64,000 nt of DNA from Pseudomonas protegens (GTDB lineage Bacteria > Pseudomonadota > Gammaproteobacteria > Pseudomonadales > Pseudomonadaceae): NCBI RefSeq assembly GCF_013407925.2, contig NZ_CP060201.1, positions 744,001 to 808,000 on the forward strand, read 5' to 3'. The notes beneath the pieces are model-generated. The model was given only the letters and a program-made list of their open reading frames with translations. It had not been told where the DNA came from and did not search any database. The position numbers and the translations under genes are program-made. This document shows, in pieces, positions 8,842-20,391 of the stretch. Numbering within the stretch: position 1 is the stretch's first letter; every line of letters begins with the position of its first letter.

Positions 8842-9875
8842 CAGAACACCTCGACCGCGTGGCTCTGTCGCTCCACCAGCTCGCCGATGGGCGCCAGTTC
8901 CAGGCCCAGCTCCGCCGCCAGGGCGAGGAACTCGGCATTGCCTTGCGGGGTCACCGCCACCAGCAGGCCGCCACTGGTCTGTGGATCGCAGAGCACGCGT
9001 TTGTGCAGCTCCTGGACCCGGCCGATCTTCTCGGCGTAGCTGCTGTAGTTGCGCAAGGTGCCGCCGGGCACGCAGCCCTGGTCCAGGTAGTACTCGACCC
9101 CCGGCAAACGAGGTACGCGGTCGTAGTGGATCTGCGCGGTCAGGCCGCTGCCGTCGGCCATTTCCACCAGGTGCCCGAGCAGGCCGAAACCGGTGACGTC
9201 GGTCATCGCGGTCACCCCTTCGAGCTTGCCGAAACGCGCGCCGGGCTTGTTCAGGGTGCACATCCAGTCGCGGGCCAGGCCGATGTCGGCGTCGCGCAGC
9301 TTGCCCTTTTTCTCGGCGGTGGTGAGCACGCCGATCCCCAGGGGCTTGGTCAGGTACAGCAGGCAGCCGGCGGTCGCGGTGTCGTTGCGCTTCATGAAGC
9401 GTTTTTCTACCAGCCCGGTGACCGCCAGACCGAAGATCGGCTCCGGTGCGTCGATGGAGTGGCCGCCGGCCAGGGGAATGCCCGCCGCGTCGCATACGGC
9501 GCGGCCGCCGCGGATCACTTCCCGGGCGATTTCCGGGGCCAACACGTTCACCGGCCAGCCGAGAATGGCGATCGCCATCAGCGGGTCGCCGCCCATGGCG
9601 TAGATGTCGCTGATGGCGTTGGTGGCGGCGATGCGCCCGAAGTCGAAGGGGTCGTCGACGATGGGCATGAAAAAGTCGGTGGTGGAGACTACGCCGCGTT
9701 CTTCGTCGATGGCGTAGACCGCCGCGTCATCGCGCGAGGCGTTGCCGACCCACAGCTTGGGATCGAGGTTCTGCGCCCCGCTGCCGGCCAGAATCACCTC
9801 CAGCACCTGGGGGGAAATCTTGCAGCCGCAGCCGGCTCCGTGGCTGTACTGGGTCAGGCGAATCGGCTCGCTCAT
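8841..9875 (-). CDS. selD: Selenide, water dikinase (selenophosphate synthetase)
   Basis: A 344-aa enzyme, the usual length, that makes selenophosphate from selenide and ATP. The active site [10 protein letters not shown] carries Cys16 and Lys19. Cys, not selenocysteine, occupies the catalytic position. Also visible are the ATP/metal sites [20 protein letters not shown] and [11 protein letters not shown], and [10 protein letters not shown] near the end. It is the first gene of a two-gene unit with selU. selA and selB are not in the window, so the context supports tRNA selenation and does not speak to selenoprotein synthesis. Confidence 0.97.
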   Translation of the reverse strand: MSEPIRLTQYSHGAGCGCKISPQVLEVILAGSGAQNLDPKLWVGNASRDDAAVYAIDEERGVVSTTDFFMPIVDDPFDFGRIAATNAISDIYAMGGDPLMAIAILGWPVNVLAPEIAREVIRGGRAVCDAAGIPLAGGHSIDAPEPIFGLAVTGLVEKRFMKRNDTATAGCLLYLTKPLGIGVLTTAEKKGKLRDADIGLARDWMCTLNKPGARFGKLEGVTAMTDVTGFGLLGHLVEMADGSGLTAQIHYDRVPRLPGVEYYLDQGCVPGGTLRNYSSYAEKIGRVQELHKRVLCDPQTSGGLLVAVTPQGNAEFLALAAELGLELAPIGELVERQSHAVEVF

Positions 9876-9918
9876 GGGGCACCTCGTCAAGTCTGGGACC
9901 GGGATTCTAGCAGAGCCC

Positions 9919-10284
9919 TCAGGCACTGGGCCGCGGCGTGCCCTGATGGAACAGCATCTGCCAGCGCCCTTCGCGGCAGCGCCACAGCGAACTGCGCCAG
10001 GCACTGCTGGCCGCCCGTCCACCGGCTGCGGCGTTATGGCACAGGTAGGTAACCTGGGCCAGATCGGCCGCCAGGCGCTGCAACGCAAACTCGCTGATGC
10101 GCCGTTCGATGAAGTCCTGCTGCGGCAGGCTGTGCAGCACCTGGGCCTTGTTCCAACGTCCGCCGCTGGCGCCGAATTCGAGAAAATCATCGGCCAGCAA
10201 GGCCTCCAGCGCCTGGCGATCGGCGCGCACTTCGGCTTGTTGCAGTTGGCGTTCGAGCATCAACAGGTGGTCGGACAATTCCAT
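9919..10284 (-). CDS. DUF4440 / NTF2-like small protein
   Basis: A 121-aa protein with the cone-shaped SnoaL/NTF2-like pattern: a long N-terminal helix ([16 protein letters not shown]), then [16 protein letters not shown], and strands ending in [23 protein letters not shown]4440 proteins are often stand-alone and of unknown ligand. The ATG at 10282-10284 has GGGAG five bases upstream; a GTG two codons earlier is the alternative. It sits divergent from the LysR gene. Confidence 0.75.
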   Translation of the reverse strand: MELSDHLLMLERQLQQAEVRADRQALEALLADDFLEFGASGGRWNKAQVLHSLPQQDFIERRISEFALQRLAADLAQVTYLCHNAAAGGRAASSAWRSSLWRCREGRWQMLFHQGTPRPSA

Positions 10285-10500
10285 GGTCACTCCCGAGGCG
10301 GCGGCGGATCAGTGGCGCACTCTAGCATCCGCGCCCAGCCTCTCAAGACCGGACACCTGCGGTAGCGCTTGCACCAAGCAAATGCGCCGGACTTTGGTTA
10401 GGCTTGCAGCGCCCTGCCCGGGCACGCTTGTCCTCATACCCACAAAAGCGCCCCCCCGCCCCTCACCCGAGGCCAGGGCAAGACGCTGACGGAGCCCGCC

Positions 10501-11469
10501 ATGAAATTCACCACCCAGTCCATCGCCCGCAAGCTCAAGTTCCACCAGTTGGTGGTGTTCGAGCAGGTGCTGCAAAGCGGCTCGCTGGTGCGCGCCTCCC
10601 AGGCGCTGAACCTGACTCAGCCGGCGGTGACCAAGATCATTCACGAGCTGGAGTCCTACTTCGAGGCGCCGCTGCTGGTGCGCAGCAACCGCGGGGTCAG
10701 CGCCACCGAGCTGGGCCAGGTGGTGGTGCAACGGGCCAAGTCGCTGCTGGCGGAGCTGCGGGCCCTGACCGATGAGGTCAACGCCTTCCAGGAAGGCACC
10801 TCGGGGCAGGTGATGGTCGGCACCCTGATCTCGGCCTCGACCTCGCTGCTGCCCCGGGCCATCCAGTTGCTCAAGCAGCGCGCTCCGGGGGTGCTGGTGT
10901 CATTGCGGGTCGGGCAGATGGACCAGTTGTTCCCGGCGCTGGCGGTGGGCGATGTCGACCTGGTGGTGGGCCGGGTGCCGGACGACTGGCACCGACGCAG
11001 CGAGGCCCTGGAGGTCGACGTGCTGTACCGCGAGGACTTGAGCATCGTCGCCGGCGTCCATCACCCGTTGCACCAGCAGACGCCGGTCAGCCTGGAACAC
11101 CTGCACGCCTACCCCTGGGTGCTGCCGACCCGCGACTCGCTGCTGCGGCGCACCGCCGACCGACTGTTCGCCGACAACGGCCTGCCGACGCCGGACAATG
11201 TTGCCGAGTCGCTGTCGATCCTCACCAACATCACCCTGATGCAGGATCAGCGCACCGTGGCCCTGATGCCCTACGAGGCCTCGTTGCAGTTCATCCAGGC
11301 CGGCATGCTCCAGGCTTTCGATCTGGGGACGCCGCTGCAGTTCGGCGACATCGGTTGCTTCTACGCCCAGCGCCATCTGGGCCCGGCGGCCCGGCTGTTC
11401 CGCGAATGCCTGGACCTGGCCCGAGCAGAGTCCGACAGCGGGCAAGCGCCGATCCAGGCTTCGCCCTGA
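10501..11469 (+). CDS. LysR-family regulator, probably of the 3-hydroxyanthranilate operon
   Basis: A 322-aa protein with an N-terminal winged helix-turn-helix (LVVFEQVLQSGSLVRASQAL; LTQPAVTKIIHELESYF) and a periplasmic-binding-like effector domain (GQVMVGTLISASTSLLPRA onward). It resembles the GbpR/PcaQ branch that responds to aromatic or sugar acids. It is in the same direction as and 96 bp upstream of nbaE, which makes it the natural regulator of that operon. The effector (3-hydroxyanthranilate or a ring-fission product) is inferred. GGAG precedes the ATG. Confidence 0.88.
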   Translation: MKFTTQSIARKLKFHQLVVFEQVLQSGSLVRASQALNLTQPAVTKIIHELESYFEAPLLVRSNRGVSATELGQVVVQRAKSLLAELRALTDEVNAFQEGTSGQVMVGTLISASTSLLPRAIQLLKQRAPGVLVSLRVGQMDQLFPALAVGDVDLVVGRVPDDWHRRSEALEVDVLYREDLSIVAGVHHPLHQQTPVSLEHLHAYPWVLPTRDSLLRRTADRLFADNGLPTPDNVAESLSILTNITLMQDQRTVALMPYEASLQFIQAGMLQAFDLGTPLQFGDIGCFYAQRHLGPAARLFRECLDLARAESDSGQAPIQASP

Positions 11470-11471
11470 TA

Positions 11472-11525
11472 TTCCAATTGTTAATAGTTAGCGGCCGATC
11501 TTTGATTATTCACTAATACCAGGCC
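11472..11525 (+). promoter_or_regulatory. AT-rich promoter/operator region of the nba operon
   Basis: The short gap between the LysR gene and nbaE is strikingly AT-rich at 11472-11525, with two related arms reading AATAGTTAG and CACTAATA. This suits a LysR-type operator next to a promoter, but I cannot assign a -10 or a T-N11-A site with certainty. Confidence 0.4.
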
Positions 11526-11565
11526 TTCCTACACTCGCCCCGAAACCCATGTTTCGGAGGTTCAA

Positions 11566-13026
11566 GTGTCCACTGCCCTGCTGCGTCATTTCATCGCCGG
11601 CGAGTTCGTCGCCAGCCCCCAGACCTTTGCCAATATCTCCCCGGTCGACGGCCGCGTGCTGGGCCAGGTCTGCGAGGCCGACCGATCCCAAGTGGACCGC
11701 GCCGTGACCGCGGCCAAGGCGGCGCAGTCCGGCCCCTGGGCCGATTACAGCGCCAGCCAGCGCGCCGACCTGCTGCTGCGAATTGCCGCCGGCATCGAGG
11801 CGCGTTTCGAGGATTTCGTCGCCGCCGAAGTCGCCGACACCGGGCGCCCGGTGCAACAGGCGCGCACCCTGGACGTGGCCCGCGCGGTGCAGAATTTCCG
11901 CACCTTCGCCGAGCTGCTGCGCCAATCCGGCGGCGAAATCTTCGAGATGCGCGGCGCCGACGGCAATGACGTGTTCAGCTACAGCGTGCGCAAGCCCCAC
12001 GGCGTGGTGGCGATCATCTCGCCGTGGAACCTGCCGCTGTTGCTGCTCACCTGGAAAGTCGCCCCGGCCCTGGCCTGCGGCAACTCGGTGGTGGTCAAGC
12101 CGTCCGAGGACACCCCCTCCAGCGCCACCCTGCTGGCCGAAGTGATGCACGACGCCGGGGTGCCGGCCGGCGTGTTCAACCTGGTGCACGGCTTCGGACC
12201 GAATTCGGCCGGGGAATTCCTCACCGCCCATCGCGACGTCGACGCCATCACCTTCACCGGCGAATCCCGTACCGGCGCCACCATCATGAAAGCCGCCGCC
12301 GAAGGCGTGCGCGAGGTGTCCTTCGAGCTGGGCGGCAAGAACGCCGCGGTGGTGTTCGCCGACTGCGATTTCGACGCCGCGGTGGCCGGGGTGCTGCGCG
12401 CAAGCTTCACCAACGCCGGGCAGGTATGCCTGTGCTCGGAGCGGGTCTACGTCGAACGGCCGATCTACCAGCGCTTCGTCGCCGCCCTCAAGGCCGGTGC
12501 CGAACAGTTGAAGATCGGCTACCCCGATGAAGACGGGGTCAACATGGGCTCGCTGATTTCCCACAAGCACCGGGACAAGGTCCTGGGCTACTTCCAACTG
12601 GCCCTGGAGGAAGGCGCGACCCTGGTCAGCGGCGGCGGCATTCCGCAGTTCGGCGATGCCCGGGACCAGGGCGCCTACGTCCAGCCGACGATCTGGACCG
12701 ACCTGCCGGACCACGCCCGCTGCCTGCGCGAGGAGGTGTTCGGCCCGGTCTGCCACATCGCCCCGTTCGACACCGAGGACGAAGTGCTGCGCCGGGTCAA
12801 CGACTCGGCCTATGGCCTGGCCACGGCCCTGTGGACCCGCGATCTGAAGCGCGCCCACCAGCTGTCCCGGCGCTTCCGCGTGGGCATGGTCTGGGTCAAC
12901 ACCTGGTTCCTGCGCGACCTGCGCACGCCGTTCGGCGGCACAAGGCTCTCGGGCGTGGGGCGCGAAGGCGGCCGTCACTCCCTGGATTTCTACTCCGAGA
13001 TCACCACCATCTGCGTCAACCCTTGA
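11566..13026 (+). CDS. nbaE: 2-aminomuconate 6-semialdehyde dehydrogenase
   Basis: A 486-aa NAD-dependent aldehyde dehydrogenase. The cofactor site is [20 protein letters not shown], the general base is in [11 protein letters not shown], and the catalytic Cys is in [15 protein letters not shown]. It oxidises 2-aminomuconate (or 2-hydroxymuconate) semialdehyde to the muconate. The GTG start at 11566 is favoured by GGAGG six bases upstream. It heads the eight-gene operon; the next gene follows after 13 bp. The same-pathway neighbours, deaminase and 3-hydroxyanthranilate dioxygenase, make the amino-substrate more likely. Confidence 0.9.
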   Translation: MSTALLRHFIAGEFVASPQTFANISPVDGRVLGQVCEADRSQVDRAVTAAKAAQSGPWADYSASQRADLLLRIAAGIEARFEDFVAAEVADTGRPVQQARTLDVARAVQNFRTFAELLRQSGGEIFEMRGADGNDVFSYSVRKPHGVVAIISPWNLPLLLLTWKVAPALACGNSVVVKPSEDTPSSATLLAEVMHDAGVPAGVFNLVHGFGPNSAGEFLTAHRDVDAITFTGESRTGATIMKAAAEGVREVSFELGGKNAAVVFADCDFDAAVAGVLRASFTNAGQVCLCSERVYVERPIYQRFVAALKAGAEQLKIGYPDEDGVNMGSLISHKHRDKVLGYFQLALEEGATLVSGGGIPQFGDARDQGAYVQPTIWTDLPDHARCLREEVFGPVCHIAPFDTEDEVLRRVNDSAYGLATALWTRDLKRAHQLSRRFRVGMVWVNTWFLRDLRTPFGGTRLSGVGREGGRHSLDFYSEITTICVNP

Positions 13027-13039
13027 GGGGCACCCCGAC

Positions 13040-13852
13040 ATGCATGCAGACCTGATTGAAGCGGCGCACCACCTGCGCCAGGCCCAGCTCAACGGCCAGC
13101 CCTGCGCCCCGGTGCGCGAGCTGATTGCCCAGGCCCAGGCCGCGCAACCCCACACCTCCCTGGCCGACCTGGCCTACCAGGTGCAGCACTACAACAACCA
13201 GGCGGCCATCGATACCGGACGCCGCCCGGTAGGCCACAAGATCGGCCTGACCTCCCGCGCCGTGCAGCAGCAACTGGGGGTGGACCAGCCGGACTTCGGC
13301 CAGCTGTTCGCCGACATGGCCCGCGGTGACGACCAGCCCATCGCCTGGAGCGACACCTGCCAGCCCAAGGTCGAGGCCGAGGTGGCCCTGGTGCTGGAAC
13401 ATGACCTGAACCATGAGCGCCACACGCTGGCCGACCTGATCCGCGCCACCGCCTTTGCCCTGCCGGCCATCGAGATTGTCGGCAGCCGCATTGCCCAGTG
13501 GGACATCCGCCTGAGCGACACCATCGCCGACAACGCCTCCAGCGGGCTGTTCGTGCTCGGCAGCCAGCCGGTGGCCCTGGAAAAACTCGATCTGGTGCGC
13601 TGCGGCATGAGCCTGACCCGGCGTGGCGAGCCGGTGTCGGTGGGCGCCGGCGCCGCCTGCCTGGGCAACCCGCTGAACGCCGCCCTGTGGCTGGCCGACA
13701 CCCTGGCCCGCCTGGGCACGCCACTGCGGGCCGGCGACATCCTCCTGACCGGCGCCCTCGGGCCCATGGTCGCGGTGCAGCCGGGAGATCGCTTCACCGC
13801 GCACATCCAGGGCCTGGGCAGCGTCAGCGCCGCCTTCGCCAGCGTCCAATGA
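13040..13852 (+). CDS. nbaH: 2-oxopent-4-dienoate hydratase
   Basis: A 270-aa metal-dependent hydratase of the MhpD/DmpE family that adds water to 2-hydroxypenta-2,4-dienoate to give 4-hydroxy-2-oxovalerate. Diagnostic pieces are [20 protein letters not shown] and [11 protein letters not shown], and the metal-site run [18 protein letters not shown]-type text is present as [20 protein letters not shown]. It is distinguished from the paralogous decarboxylase downstream by [13 protein letters not shown]. Thirteen bases separate it from nbaE and from nbaJ. Confidence 0.92.
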   Translation: MHADLIEAAHHLRQAQLNGQPCAPVRELIAQAQAAQPHTSLADLAYQVQHYNNQAAIDTGRRPVGHKIGLTSRAVQQQLGVDQPDFGQLFADMARGDDQPIAWSDTCQPKVEAEVALVLEHDLNHERHTLADLIRATAFALPAIEIVGSRIAQWDIRLSDTIADNASSGLFVLGSQPVALEKLDLVRCGMSLTRRGEPVSVGAGAACLGNPLNAALWLADTLARLGTPLRAGDILLTGALGPMVAVQPGDRFTAHIQGLGSVSAAFASVQ

Positions 13853-13865
13853 ACCGGAGCCACGC

Positions 13866-14804
13866 ATGAACCCAACCCTCAAGGCCGCGATCATCGGCTC
13901 GGGCAATATCGGCACCGACCTGATGCTGAAAATCCTGCGTCAGGCCCGGCACCTGCAACTGAGCGCCATGGTCGGCATCGACCCGGCTTCCGACGGCCTG
14001 GAACGGGCCCGGCGCCTGGGCGTGGCCACCACCCACGAAGGCGTCGAAGGCCTGCTGCGCATGCCCGAGTTTGCCGCCATCGACATCGTGTTCGATGCCA
14101 CCTCGGCCGCCGCCCACCAGCACCACGAGGCCGTGCTGCGCCAGGCCAAGCCGGGCATCCGCCTGATCGACCTGACCCCGGCGGCCATCGGCCCCTACTG
14201 CATTCCGGTGGTCAACCTGGAGCAGCACCTGCACAGCCTCAACCTGAACATGGTCACCTGCGGCGGCCAGGCGACCATTCCCATGGTCGCCGCGGTGTCG
14301 CGGGTGGCCCCGGTGCACTACGCGGAAATCGTCGCCTCGATTGCCAGCAAATCCGCCGGCCCCGGCACCCGGGCCAATATCGACGAGTTCACCGAAACCA
14401 CCCGCCACGCCATCGAGACCCTCGGCGGGGCCACCCGGGGCAAGGCGATCATCGTCATGAACCCGGCCGAACCGCCGCTGATCATGCGCGACACGGTGCT
14501 GATGCTGTCGGCCGCCGCCGATCAGCGGCAGATCGCCGCCTCCATCGCCGAGATGGCCGCGGCGGTGCAGACCTATGTGCCCGGCTACCGGCTCAAGCAG
14601 CAGGTGCAGTTCGAGCCGATCCCGGCCTCGGCGCCGCTGCTGATCCCAGGGCTGGGGCGTTTCAGCGGGCTCAAGACCTCGGTATTTCTGGAGGTCGAGG
14701 GCGCCGCCCATTACCTGCCCGCCTACGCCGGCAACCTCGACATCATGACCTGCGCCGCGCTGGCCACCGCCGAGCGCATGGCCCAGTCGCTGCTCAACCG
14801 CTGA
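13866..14804 (+). CDS. nbaJ: Acetaldehyde dehydrogenase (acylating)
   Basis: A 312-aa MhpF/DmpF-type enzyme converting acetaldehyde, NAD+ and CoA to acetyl-CoA. The Rossmann motif [15 protein letters not shown] is at the N-terminus. The catalytic Cys lies in [14 protein letters not shown] (about residue 131). Family members form a channelling complex with the aldolase encoded next. The gene follows nbaH closely and precedes nbaI by 12 bp. Confidence 0.96.
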   Translation: MNPTLKAAIIGSGNIGTDLMLKILRQARHLQLSAMVGIDPASDGLERARRLGVATTHEGVEGLLRMPEFAAIDIVFDATSAAAHQHHEAVLRQAKPGIRLIDLTPAAIGPYCIPVVNLEQHLHSLNLNMVTCGGQATIPMVAAVSRVAPVHYAEIVASIASKSAGPGTRANIDEFTETTRHAIETLGGATRGKAIIVMNPAEPPLIMRDTVLMLSAAADQRQIAASIAEMAAAVQTYVPGYRLKQQVQFEPIPASAPLLIPGLGRFSGLKTSVFLEVEGAAHYLPAYAGNLDIMTCAALATAERMAQSLLNR

Positions 14805-14816
14805 AGGAGCTTCGCC

Positions 14817-15847
14817 ATGACTTTCAACCCCGGCAACAAGCTCTACATTTCCGACGTGACCCTGCGTGACGGCATGCACGCCATCCGCCACCAGTACAGC
14901 CTGGATCAGGTCCAGGCCATCGCCCGGGCCCTGGACGCGGCCCGGGTCGACAGCATTGAAGTGGCCCACGGCGACGGCCTGCAGGGCTCCAGCTTCAACT
15001 ACGGCTTCGGCGCCCACACCGATCTGGAATGGATCGAAGCCGCGGCCGAGGTGCTCGAACACGCGCGCATCGCCACCCTGCTGCTGCCCGGCATCGGCAC
15101 CGTTCACGACCTCAAGGCCGCCTACCAGGCCGGTGCCCGGGTGGTGCGGGTGGCCACCCACTGCACCGAGGCCGATGTCTCGCGCCAGCACATCGAATGC
15201 GCCCGGGAACTGGGCATGGACACCGTGGGCTTTCTGATGATGAGCCACATGACCAGCCCGGAAAATCTCGCCGTGCAGGCGCAGAAAATGGAAAGCTACG
15301 GCGCCACCTGCATCTACGTGGTGGACTCCGGCGGCGCCATGAACATGCAGGACATCCGCCTGCGCTTTCGGGCGCTGAAGGCCGTGCTCAAGCCGGACAC
15401 CGCCACCGGCATGCACGCCCACCACAACCTCGGCCTGGGGGTGGCCAACTCCCTGGTGGCGGTGGAAGAAGGCTGCCAGCGCATCGACGCCAGCCTCGCC
15501 GGCATGGGCGCCGGGGCCGGTAACGCGCCGCTGGAAGTGTTCATCGCCGCCGCCGACAAGCTGGGCTGGAACCACGGCACCGACCTCTATCGCCTGATGG
15601 ACGCCGCCGACGATCTGGTGCGCCCGCTGCAGGACCGGCCGGTGCGGGTCGACCGCGAAACCCTGGCCCTGGGCTACGCCGGGGTCTACTCCAGCTTCCT
15701 GCGCCACGCCGAACAAGCCGCCCACAAGTACGGCCTGAAAACCGTCGACATCCTGGTCGAGCTCGGCCACCGGCGCATGGTCGGTGGCCAGGAAGACATG
15801 ATCGTCGACGTCGCCCTCGACCTGCTCGCTGCCCGGGAGTCCCGCCC

Positions 15848-15851
<4 letters not shown>
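14817..15851 (+). CDS. nbaI: 4-hydroxy-2-oxovalerate aldolase
   Basis: A 344-aa MhpE/DmpG-type aldolase that cleaves 4-hydroxy-2-oxovalerate to pyruvate and acetaldehyde. The HMGL-like TIM barrel starts with [18 protein letters not shown], holding the metal Asp and catalytic Arg. [20 protein letters not shown] carries the metal-binding histidines, and the C-terminal domain packs against the acetaldehyde dehydrogenase in known structures. The stop overlaps the start of nbaG as ATGA. Confidence 0.96.
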
Positions 15852-18631
<2,780 letters not shown>

Positions 18632-18733
18632 GTGCCCGCACTCAGCCCCCCATCCCCCTCGCTGCACCCGTCACCGTGGTCATCCGGCGGGCACCCCATG
18701 CCCGCCTCGAACAAAACCTATAAGGAGCCACCC

Positions 18734-20077
18734 ATGTACGAGCGAACGCAACACCTCGGCGAACTCATCGACCGCAGTCCTCTGTCCGCCCTGCAAATGC
18801 GGGTGCTATTGCTGTGTTTCCTGATCGTCCTGCTGGACGGCTTCGACACCGCCGCCATCGGCTACATTGCCCCGGAACTGATCCAGCACTGGAACATCGA
18901 GCGGGCACAACTGGCCCCGGCCTTCGGTGCCGGGCTGTTCGGCATGCTCCTGGGCAGTTTCTGTTTCGGCCCCCTGGCCGACCGCCACGGACGCAAGGTC
19001 GTGCTGCTGACCTGCGTGGCGATCTTCGGCCTGGGCACCCTGGCCACGGCGCTTTCACCGAACATCGAAGTGCTGAGCATCCTGCGCTTTGTCACCGGCA
19101 TCGGCCTGGGCGGCGTGCTGCCCAACTGCATCACCCTGAGCTCGGAATACTCCCCGGCGCGGCGGCGCATGCTGCTGGTGACCCTGAGCTATTCCGGCTT
19201 CACCCTGGGCCTGGCCCTGGGCGGCGCGGTGGCCGGCGAGCTGCTGCCCCGGGTGGGCTGGCAGGGCCTGCTGCTGATCGGCGGCCTGGCGCCCCTGCTG
19301 CTATTGCCGGTGCTGTACCTGGCGCTGCCGGAATCGGTGTGCTTCATGGCCAACAGCCCACGCCACACCGCCACTTTGCGCCGCATCATCACCCGCATCA
19401 GCGGCCAGTCCGATTGGGAACGGGTACGACTGGTGGGCGATAGCGGCGAGGCCGGCGCCCGCTCACCGCTCTGGGCATTGTTCAGCCCCGGCCAGCTAGC
19501 CCGCACCCTGCTGCTATGGCTGACCTTCTTCTGCTGCCTGTTCGTGTTCTACCTGCTGACCAACTGGCTGCCCACGGTGCTGCGGGCCAGCGGCTACGAC
19601 ACCGGCGGCGCGGCACGGATCAGCGCCATGATCCCCTTTGGCGGCGTGCTCGGCGGCATCGCCATGGCCCTGCTGATGGACCGCATAGGCGCCCTGCGCA
19701 TCCTGCCCTGGCTGTGCCTGATTGCCGCCTGCGCCCTGGCCCTGACCGGCAGCCAACTGCACAGCGCCGCCGGCACCCTGGCCATCGTGTTCCTGGCCGG
19801 TTTCAGCCTCACCGGCACCCTGAACAACCTCAGCGTGGTGGCCGCCACCCTCTACCCCACCGCCTCCCGGGCCACCGGCGTGGCCTGGGCCCTGGCGGCC
19901 GGCCGCGCCGGCTCCATCGTTGGCTCGCTGCTCGGTGGCTGGATCTTCAGCAACGCCGGTGACCTGCAACACTTCTTCGCCTGGATCGCGGTGCCGGTGG
20001 TGTTGGCAGGGGTGGCGCTGGGCGCGATGCAGCGTCTGCAGCAGCGGTCGCTGGCAGAGCCCGAAGCAGCGGTGTAA
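18734..20077 (+). CDS. MFS transporter, aromatic acid:H+ symporter type
   Basis: A 447-aa inner-membrane protein with 12 predicted segments. The AAHS signature is present as LLDGFDTAAIGYIAPEL in the first helix, GPLADRHGRKVVLL in the 2-3 loop and FVTGIGLGGVLPNCITL in helix four. Members import benzoate-type acids. Placed after nbaD in the same direction with a good ribosome site (TAAGGAG), it probably brings in 3-hydroxyanthranilate, anthranilate or a nitrobenzoate. A strong hairpin follows at 20084-20114. Confidence 0.9.
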   Translation: MYERTQHLGELIDRSPLSALQMRVLLLCFLIVLLDGFDTAAIGYIAPELIQHWNIERAQLAPAFGAGLFGMLLGSFCFGPLADRHGRKVVLLTCVAIFGLGTLATALSPNIEVLSILRFVTGIGLGGVLPNCITLSSEYSPARRRMLLVTLSYSGFTLGLALGGAVAGELLPRVGWQGLLLIGGLAPLLLLPVLYLALPESVCFMANSPRHTATLRRIITRISGQSDWERVRLVGDSGEAGARSPLWALFSPGQLARTLLLWLTFFCCLFVFYLLTNWLPTVLRASGYDTGGAARISAMIPFGGVLGGIAMALLMDRIGALRILPWLCLIAACALALTGSQLHSAAGTLAIVFLAGFSLTGTLNNLSVVAATLYPTASRATGVAWALAAGRAGSIVGSLLGGWIFSNAGDLQHFFAWIAVPVVLAGVALGAMQRLQQRSLAEPEAAV

Positions 20078-20083
20078 CTCATC

Positions 20084-20114
20084 GCACTGGTCGGCTCGGA
20101 GAGCCGGCCAGTGC
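20084..20114 (+). terminator. Hairpin ending the nba/MFS transcript
   Basis: A 14-bp stem (GCACTGGTCGGCTC with GAGCCGGCCAGTGC, one G-T wobble) around a 3-nt loop begins seven bases after the MFS stop. No clear T-run follows. The rest of the 314-bp gap up to the autotransporter contains only an AT-rich patch around 20177-20215 that could hold its promoter. Confidence 0.6.
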
Positions 20115-20391
20115 GCGCCTTTCAAGACTCGCGCAGCACAGCGCACAGCCCCTTCTCTCAGGCTATTTCGCTGAGTTTGATTAGAGAAATTCCTTATTTA
20201 AGAATCTTTTGCTTTCAGGGAGAATCGCCCGGCTCTTTCAGGGCGACGTGAACAATGGGGCTCGTCATCGCCGTCGATCTTGCGTCGCTCTAACTTTCCA
20301 CAACGTCAAAGTACGCCGTGCTTTTCCGGGTTTCACAGGGTTCAAACGCCTGCCGAGGATCATGGCAGCATCGTTCAGTAATGGAGTACGC

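Noticed and set aside
13824..15770. 648-codon open frame on the minus strand opposite nbaH, nbaJ and nbaI
   Set aside because: It is a mirror frame caused by high third-position G+C. Its protein is Gly/His/Val-rich with no domain, and the plus-strand genes match known enzymes throughout.
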